A DNA stretch of 9,680 nucleotides, taken from contig JAEWVF010000041.1 of assembly GCA_023459215.1 (NCBI GenBank), positions 1 through 9,680 on the forward strand, in the 5' to 3' direction. The notes below the pieces were generated by a model, which was not told where the DNA came from, made no database searches, and saw nothing but the letters and a program-made list of their open reading frames with translations. Shown in pieces: positions 5,441 to 9,680 of the stretch. The translations under genes were made by a program, and so were the position numbers. Source of the DNA: Chloroflexota bacterium. GTDB lineage: Bacteria; Chloroflexota; Anaerolineae; Anaerolineales; Villigracilaceae. Position 1 is the first letter of the stretch. Each line of letters starts with the position of its first letter.

Positions 5441-7137
5441 TGACCATCTCACAAGTTTCCCCCAGTCAAACCATACAAGTCCACCTGCCCGATGGCCGCA
5501 CCCTGGAAGGGCCGCGCGGAGCCAGCGCGGAATCCTTTTTGCAAGCCATTCAGGATGAATTTGCCGCCCCAATTGTTGGCGCAATCATTAACGGTGATTT
5601 ACATGAGTTGACTTATACGATTAACATGGAATCGCGTTTGCAACCGGTCACGATGGCTGATGCGGACGGATCGCGCATTTACCGCCGCTCACTAACCTTC
5701 CTGCTCGAGGCAGTGTTTTCGAAACTTTTCCCGAACGCCATCCTGCAAATCGATCATTCGGTTGCATCAGGCGGATACTACTGCCATGTACATGGCCGCG
5801 ACCCGCTGACCGCAGACGACCTGGCTGCCATGTCCGCCGAAATGCGCCGCCAGGTGGAAGCAAACCTGCCTTTTGTCCGCCAGGAAGTCACCCGTGAAGA
5901 GGCCATGGCGCACTTCGAGGCCCAAGGCTACGAGGACAAGGTTCGCCTGTTCGCCCATCGCCGCAAACCCTATGTGACCCTCTATCAGTTGGGCGAACAT
6001 CTCGACTATCACCACGGGTATATGGTTCCGTCCACCGGTTATCTCAAGTGGTTTACGCTGGTCGATTCGGACGGCGGCTTTACCCTGCGCTTCCCGCGCC
6101 GCCATAACCCAACCGCGTTTTCCCCGCTCGAAGATTTTCCCAAGCTGCTGGCGGCTTTTCGCCAGTATGGCGGCTGGCTGGAGAGGCTCGGCACCGATTC
6201 GGTCGGCGCGCTCAATGACGCCATCCAGGCCGGGCGCGCCCGCGAGTTGATCCTGGTCTCGGAAGCGCTGCACGAGCAGCATATCGCCAGCCTGGCCAGC
6301 CAGATTGCAAACAAAGAAGAAGCCCGCCTCGTGCTGATTGCCGGGCCGTCTTCATCGGGCAAGACCACGTTCTCGCGGCGGCTGGCTGTACAACTGCTGG
6401 CGCTCGGCCTTTCGCCGTTTGCCCTGGAAATGGACAATTATTTCGTCAACCGCGAAGACACCCCGAAAGATGAAAACGGCGAATTCGACTTTGAAACCAT
6501 CGAAGCGTTAAATCTGGATTTACTGGGCCAACAACTGGAAGCCTTGCTGGCCGGCGAAGAAGTCCAGATGCCGCGTTATAACTTCAAGGAAGGCAAAAGC
6601 GAACCGGGGGAGGTGGTGCGACTGCGCCCCGGTCAGTTGATCATCCTGGAGGGAATCCACGGACTCAACCCGCGCCTGATCCCCGCTTCGTTGGCGCGCC
6701 ATTCTTTCCGGCTTTACGCATCCGCCCTGACGCAACTCAATCTCGATCGGCATAACCGGGTCTCAACCACCGACACCCGCCTGATCCGCCGCATTGTCCG
6801 CGATGCGCGCGAACGCGGATACAGCGCAGCCCAGACCATCAACCGCTGGGAATCGGTGCGCCGCGGCGAAAAACGCCACATCTTCCCCTATCAGGAAAAC
6901 TGTGACGTTATGTTCAATTCCGCTTTAACCTACGAAATGGCCGTGCTACGTCCGCTGGCCGAACCGCTGCTCAGGCAGGTTGCCCCGCATACGCCTGAAT
7001 TCATCGAAACCAAACGTCTGCTGGCTTTCCTGGAATGGTTCCTGCCGCTCGAAAGCGATCTCGTGCCAGACAACTCCATCCTGCGCGAGTTCATCGGCGG
7101 CTCAATCTTGAAGGGGTTTAAGGTTTGGGGAGGATAG
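5437..7137 (+). CDS. Nucleoside kinase with N-terminal TGS and ThrRS-like domains (uridine kinase-like)
   Basis: The 566-residue protein has a TGS domain at about 12-72 (IQVHLPDGRTLEG and onward). Next is a region resembling the second additional domain of threonyl- and alanyl-tRNA synthetases (about 85-225, with DHSVASGGYYCHV and LGEHLDYHHGYMVPSTGYL). A PRK/uridine-kinase-type P-loop kinase follows from about 295. The Walker A motif is GPSSSGKT (303-310), followed by EMDNYFVNREDTP (331-343), MPRYNFKEG (378-386) and ILEGIHGLNP (403-412). Members are annotated as nucleoside (uridine) kinases; the role of the synthetase-derived front half is unsettled. The start ATG overlaps the ketopantoate reductase stop as ATGA, with a second ATG directly after it, so the two genes are translationally coupled. 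The gene ends before a strong terminator. The kinase substrate is inferred from family only. Confidence 0.88.
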   Translation: MMTISQVSPSQTIQVHLPDGRTLEGPRGASAESFLQAIQDEFAAPIVGAIINGDLHELTYTINMESRLQPVTMADADGSRIYRRSLTFLLEAVFSKLFPNAILQIDHSVASGGYYCHVHGRDPLTADDLAAMSAEMRRQVEANLPFVRQEVTREEAMAHFEAQGYEDKVRLFAHRRKPYVTLYQLGEHLDYHHGYMVPSTGYLKWFTLVDSDGGFTLRFPRRHNPTAFSPLEDFPKLLAAFRQYGGWLERLGTDSVGALNDAIQAGRARELILVSEALHEQHIASLASQIANKEEARLVLIAGPSSSGKTTFSRRLAVQLLALGLSPFALEMDNYFVNREDTPKDENGEFDFETIEALNLDLLGQQLEALLAGEEVQMPRYNFKEGKSEPGEVVRLRPGQLIILEGIHGLNPRLIPASLARHSFRLYASALTQLNLDRHNRVSTTDTRLIRRIVRDARERGYSAAQTINRWESVRRGEKRHIFPYQENCDVMFNSALTYEMAVLRPLAEPLLRQVAPHTPEFIETKRLLAFLEWFLPLESDLVPDNSILREFIGGSILKGFKVWGG

Positions 7138-7151
7138 AAGCCAAGTTTCAG

Positions 7152-7197
7152 AAAACAAAACCGGGAAAACGGCGAACTGTTTTCCCGGTTTTGTTTT
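7152..7197. terminator. Bidirectional rho-independent terminator
   Basis: A perfect 19-bp inverted repeat (7152-7170 with 7179-7197, core CCGGGAAAAC, 8-nt loop) sits between the stops of the kinase gene (7137) and the convergent obgE gene (7209). The outer stem is A-rich on the left and T-rich on the right, so both strands give a GC core followed by a T tract. It can serve both convergent transcripts. Confidence 0.92.
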
Positions 7198-7208
7198 TAT
7201 CCTGAAGC

Positions 7209-8477
7209 CTAATCCTGCCACTCCAACTCAAACTCGCTGATGAAGACCGTGTCGCCATCCTGGACGCCCGCCTCGCGCAGCGCTTTTTCGATGCCAATCG
7301 CTTCGATGATGCGCTGGAAGCGGCGCACCGACCCGCTGTGTTCCCAGTAGGTCATTGCCGCGGCGCGTTCAATCGCCGGGCCGGACACCCGCCATTGTTT
7401 GCCATCTTCACGCGTGATTGTGAACTGGTTGGGGTCTTCCTGTGGCCGGTACACCGGCATGGCTGCTGGGGCCATTTCTTCCATGCTGGGGGTTTCAGCC
7501 AGAGTCTGGTAAGCCTTAAAGAGAAGGGGCTGCAAATCCGTGCGCGCCATGGCTGAAATCGCCAACAGTTCAACGCCGCGCTTTTTCATCTCTTTCTTTA
7601 GCTTGGCTAACCGTTCCTGCGCTTCGGGTTGATCGATCTTGTTCACCGCAACAATTTGCGGTTTCTTGCCCAGATTCTCATCAAATAGCGATAACTCGGT
7701 ATTGGTCTGGCTAAAATCAGCCAATGGATCTTCCGCCATCCCATCCAACAAATGGATGAGGACGCGTGTGCGCTGGATATGGCGCAGGAAATCATGTCCA
7801 AGGCCGACACCCTGGCTGGCGCCTTCAATCAAACCCGGAATATCGGCCAGCACCACACTGGTATCCGCATCGATCTCAGCCACACCCAAATTAGGCTGGA
7901 TGGTGGTAAAGGGATACGGCGCAATCTCCGGTTTGGCGTTGGTCAACACCGAAAGCAAGGTCGATTTACCGGCATTCGGCACACCGATAATACCAATATC
8001 CGCAATCAGTTTGAGCTCGAGCCGCAGGCGCTTTTCCTCGCCCGGCTCGCCTTTTTCGCCGGTACGCGGCACCTGGTTCTTGGAACTCTTGAAGTGCGTA
8101 TTCCCGCGTCCGCCGCGCCCACCCTTACAAACCAATAAACGTTGCCCGTGCGCAGTCAAATCGCCGAGCAAATCGCCCGTGACCGCATCATACACCACGG
8201 TTCCAAGCGGAACGGGGACAATCAGGTCATCTGCCGACTTGCCATATTTATTATTCGAACCGCCGCCTTTCCCATCTTCAGCCGCAAAGCGCATGGTATG
8301 CCGAAAAGCAATCAGCGAGCTGACGGTATGGCGCGCTTCAAGGATCAAGTCGCCGCCCTTGCCGCCATCGCCGCCATCCGGCCCGCCACGCGGAACATAC
8401 TTTTCACGGCGGAAATGCACCATCCCATTCCCGCCTTTGCCTGATTTTACAAAGATTTCTGCCTGATCAATAAACAT
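7209..8477 (-). CDS. obgE: GTPase Obg/CgtA
   Basis: An essential GTPase that binds the 50S subunit, acts in late ribosome assembly and links it to stress and cell-cycle signals. The 422 residues show all three Obg parts. The glycine-rich Obg fold spans about 2-158 (VKSGKGGNGMVHFRREKYVPRGG within it). The G domain has G1 GVPNAGKS (165-172), switch I FTTIQPNLG (190-198), G3 DIPG (212-215), G4 NKID (279-282) and a G5-like ISA (307-309). A C-terminal OCT domain spans about 343-421. I use the ATG at 8477 because GGAG (8484-8487) sits 6 nt before it. A TTG at 8489 would place that ribosome site inside the gene. The gene stands apart from rplU-rpmA, its common partners, and lies 57 nt downstream of a GGDEF gene on the same strand, with its own -10 in the gap. 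Confidence 0.97.
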   Translation of the reverse strand: MFIDQAEIFVKSGKGGNGMVHFRREKYVPRGGPDGGDGGKGGDLILEARHTVSSLIAFRHTMRFAAEDGKGGGSNNKYGKSADDLIVPVPLGTVVYDAVTGDLLGDLTAHGQRLLVCKGGRGGRGNTHFKSSKNQVPRTGEKGEPGEEKRLRLELKLIADIGIIGVPNAGKSTLLSVLTNAKPEIAPYPFTTIQPNLGVAEIDADTSVVLADIPGLIEGASQGVGLGHDFLRHIQRTRVLIHLLDGMAEDPLADFSQTNTELSLFDENLGKKPQIVAVNKIDQPEAQERLAKLKKEMKKRGVELLAISAMARTDLQPLLFKAYQTLAETPSMEEMAPAAMPVYRPQEDPNQFTITREDGKQWRVSGPAIERAAAMTYWEHSGSVRRFQRIIEAIGIEKALREAGVQDGDTVFISEFELEWQD

Positions 8478-8485
8478 AACTTTCT

Positions 8486-8514
8486 CCAATCGATGTGATT
8501 ATACCGTCGATTGG
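8486..8514 (-). promoter_or_regulatory. obgE promoter with dyad flanking the -10
   Basis: The minus strand reads GGTATAAT (8498-8505), a perfect -10 core lying 20 nt before the obgE ATG. An 8-bp inverted repeat, CCAATCGA (8486-8493) and TCGATTGG (8507-8514), brackets it symmetrically and overlaps the ribosome site on the downstream side. A direct repeat ATTGGCA occurs at 8510-8516 and 8526-8532. The -35 region is weak (TGATGC at 17 nt). The dyad could be an operator. Because transcription should start near 8491, the upstream arm would not be in the mRNA, so an RNA hairpin is less likely. Confidence 0.5.
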
Positions 8515-8534
8515 CAGCAGGCATCATTGGCAAA

Positions 8535-9209
8535 CTAGCGCTCGATGGCATTGATCCCATATTTCGATAAAAGATCGTCCAGCGCCTCGCGCAACAACTC
8601 GGCCTCGCCGGCATCGCGTTCAGCCGCCAATTTGGTTAATCGCTCCAGTTGGGTTTGGGTGTAATGGGAAGTTTTGGGAACCATCTTCTCATCGTACGCC
8701 AGGCGAATCTTGGCTCGACCGGTCACCTTGGCGCGATACAGCGCCTGGTCTGCTTTGCGCATCAGTTCAGATTTCAAACGGCCATCAACCGGATAGCAGG
8801 AAATCCCGCCACACAGGGCAATTCCTTCGATCACATCCTTGTTCTTGCCGACCGTGAACTTGTTGGCAGCCGCTTCGCTGCGCAGCTTTTCAAGCGCCAG
8901 GAAGGCCTGCTCGCGCTCCGTGTTCGGGAAAATCACCGCAAACTCATCGCCGCCATAACGCGCACAAATCGCATCTTCGCCACAAGCCTGGCGAATCAAC
9001 TCGCCAACGGTTTTCAGCACATCGTCGCCAGCCGAGTGGCCAAAATCCTGGTTAATCCGCATGAAATTATCGATATCCAGGAAAGCCAGGGCAATCGAGG
9101 CATCCGAGCCTTTGACCTTGGCCAGGAGTGAGTCAAACACTTCGTGAAATGCCCTGCGCGAGAGCAGCCCGGTCAATTCATCATTTACCAACGGGGAAGT
9201 GACAGCCAT
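8535..9209 (-). CDS. GGDEF-domain diguanylate cyclase with C-terminal ribbon-helix-helix domain
   Basis: The 224-residue product starts almost directly with a GGDEF domain, which makes cyclic di-GMP from two GTP. DELTGLLSRRAF (10-21) opens it, followed by FLDIDNF with the metal Asp (D45), INQDFGHSAGDDVL with N53 and D62 at guanine-binding positions, RYGGDEFAVIF with the intact motif at 86-90, and the closing KADQALYRAK (152-161). The RxxD inhibitory site before GGDEF is absent (G77 and A80 stand there). Residues 179-218 fit a ribbon-helix-helix fold: a short strand (KTSHYT), helix A (QTQLERLTKLAAER), a turn (DAG) and helix B (EAELLREALDDLLSKYG). The protein has no membrane segment or sensor. 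AAGGAG precedes the ATG, and the promoter is overlaid by a long palindrome. GGDEF is certain; the DNA-binding tail is inferred from pattern. Confidence 0.93.
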   Translation of the reverse strand: MAVTSPLVNDELTGLLSRRAFHEVFDSLLAKVKGSDASIALAFLDIDNFMRINQDFGHSAGDDVLKTVGELIRQACGEDAICARYGGDEFAVIFPNTEREQAFLALEKLRSEAAANKFTVGKNKDVIEGIALCGGISCYPVDGRLKSELMRKADQALYRAKVTGRAKIRLAYDEKMVPKTSHYTQTQLERLTKLAAERDAGEAELLREALDDLLSKYGINAIER

Positions 9210-9221
9210 AGATTCTCCTTT

Positions 9222-9259
9222 TATGTAGATATATTATATAGCAATAATATATCTACATA
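9222..9259. promoter_or_regulatory. Perfect AT-rich palindrome, probable operator of the GGDEF gene
   Basis: The arms TATGTAGATATATTAT (9222-9237) and ATAATATATCTACATA (9244-9259) are exact reverse complements over 16 bp with a 6-nt spacer ATAGCA. The palindrome begins 12 nt upstream of the GGDEF start codon, just outside AAGGAG, and covers the -10 and the expected transcription start. The weak AT stem and lack of a following T run argue against a terminator. A repressor site is the simplest reading. The natural candidate ligand is the ribbon-helix-helix tail of the adjacent protein, since such dimers bind palindromic or repeated short sites. Confidence 0.65.
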
Positions 9260-9272
9260 TTATTTAAGTCAA
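9244..9272 (-). promoter_or_regulatory. Promoter of the GGDEF gene (TTGACT, 17 nt, TATTAT)
   Basis: On the minus strand TTGACT (9267-9272) and TATTAT (9244-9249) are spaced by 17 nt, each one base off consensus. Start would be near 9237, inside the palindrome, leaving a leader of about 28 nt with AAGGAG. Unlike most other genes here it lacks the GGTANAAT form. A second TATAAT-like run inside the palindrome is 28 nt from this -35 and is less likely. Confidence 0.65.
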
Positions 9273-9339
9273 GTATCAAATTGTATAACAACGCTCTCGC
9301 CCAGGCACCACACCTACCGCCAGCAAAATGCTTTCATCG

Positions 9340-9347
9340 GGTAAAAT
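9340..9347 (+). promoter_or_regulatory. Possible promoter of the right-edge gene, -10 element
   Basis: GGTAAAAT lies 37 nt before the ATG at 9385 and matches the GG-flanked -10 pattern seen at argS, rpsT, obgE and the LysM gene. No recognisable -35 stands at 16-18 nt. The rest of the divergent gap (9273-9339) holds nothing else I can identify. Confidence 0.35.
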
Positions 9348-9384
9348 TACTCGTTCCACAACCCGACCAAGAAGCAACCATATC

Positions 9385-9680
9385 ATGTCCATCTTGAAAG
9401 ATTTCTACAAACAAAAAATCGAGCGCCGCCTGACGCGCCACCTGAACAACGGACGCATCTTTCACATGGCGGTGCGCATTGCCCGCGCCGCCCCGACTCC
9501 GAAAGACACCCGCCCGGTGGCTTTCTTCAAAGCATCCAGCGGTCTCGACGATTTATCCTGGAACAGCGCCTTTCACCTGCTCACATCCTGGGGCCTGCGC
9601 CTGCAAGGCATCCCGGTGCGCTATTTTGCCTGTTATCGCGGCATGAGCCGCTGCGTAATGGGCACCAACCGCGAAGACCC
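9385..9680 (+). CDS. Unidentified protein, N-terminal 98 residues (truncated by window edge)
   Basis: An open frame starts with ATG at 9385 (MSILKDFYKQKIERRLTRHL) and stays open to the last base. The first 30 residues are basic and probably helical. Then comes PVAFFKASSGLDDLSWNSAF, then HLLTSWGLRLQGIPVRYFAC, and then YRGMSRCVMGTNRED, with two cysteines spaced C-x6-C. Third-position base use is GC-rich like the neighbours, which supports real coding. No signal peptide or membrane segment is visible in this part. The pattern FFxASxGLxxLxWNxAFxLLTSW faintly recalls proteins annotated as capsular or surface polysaccharide biosynthesis (glycosyltransferase-like), but that is recollection, not a motif I can prove. 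The start has no clear ribosome site; an in-frame ATG at 9328 lies upstream of the possible -10 and is less likely. Confidence 0.75.
   Translation, partial: MSILKDFYKQKIERRLTRHLNNGRIFHMAVRIARAAPTPKDTRPVAFFKASSGLDDLSWNSAFHLLTSWGLRLQGIPVRYFACYRGMSRCVMGTNRED

Noticed and set aside
7639..8466. A 275-codon open frame antisense to obgE
   Set aside because: The composition is that of a shadow (Ser/Pro/Arg-rich), with no motif and no start signal. obgE is complete on the other strand.
8478..8489. A TTG start four codons upstream for obgE
   Set aside because: The GGAG ribosome site would lie inside the extended gene. The ATG at 8477 is correctly spaced and gives the normal Obg N-terminus.
9222..9259. 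The palindrome considered as a terminator of the right-edge gene or of a gene on the minus strand
   Set aside because: The stem is almost all A/T, no T tract follows, and it sits at the 5' ends of divergent genes where no transcript ends.

Overview
The window looks like ordinary chromosomal DNA from an uncultured or little-studied bacterium of the phylum Chloroflexota, most likely class Anaerolineae. This is inferred from style, not from a search. The clues are a membrane-anchored LysM protein with a Thr-Pro repeat linker and tail, moderately GC-rich coding DNA with AT-rich promoters, and the mixture of housekeeping genes. The window holds eight genes that are complete within it, plus the 5' end of a ninth.

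Layout. At the left edge (1-85) is an imperfect inverted-repeat element made of TCCG-type units. A leftward block follows: a LysM-domain surface protein (2509-3261), rpsT for ribosomal protein S20 (2135-2401, TTG start) and argS for arginyl-tRNA synthetase (195-2006). Each has its own -10-like element, and rpsT and argS each end at a hairpin terminator. From the divergent promoter region at 3262-3445 a rightward, tightly packed operon begins: an extended SDR sugar-nucleotide epimerase/dehydratase (3446-4372), a ketopantoate reductase family protein (4382-5440) and a TGS-domain P-loop nucleoside kinase (5437-7137). The last two overlap by ATGA. A 19-bp-stem hairpin (7152-7197) ends this operon and also faces the convergent obgE gene (7209-8477). 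Upstream of obgE on the same strand is a small GGDEF protein (8535-9209). At the right edge a divergent gene starts at about 9385 and runs out of the window.

The most unusual locus is the GGDEF gene. It encodes a complete GGDEF domain with no sensor module, and its last ~45 residues read as a ribbon-helix-helix (CopG/Arc/MetJ-like) DNA-binding domain. Its promoter (TTGACT, 17 nt, TATTAT) is overlaid by a perfect 16-bp-arm palindrome (9222-9259). Together they suggest a diguanylate cyclase that binds DNA and may repress its own promoter. This is a hypothesis from sequence only.

Other points: ArgS appears to lack both lysines usually available for ATP handling, the KMSKS lysine and the compensating lysine before HIGH. 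rpsT starts with TTG, as in E. coli, where the non-AUG start is tied to autoregulation. Five genes share a GGTANAAT element at a sensible distance upstream, which may be an extended -10 used in this lineage. The remaining genes look like standard, intact members of their families.
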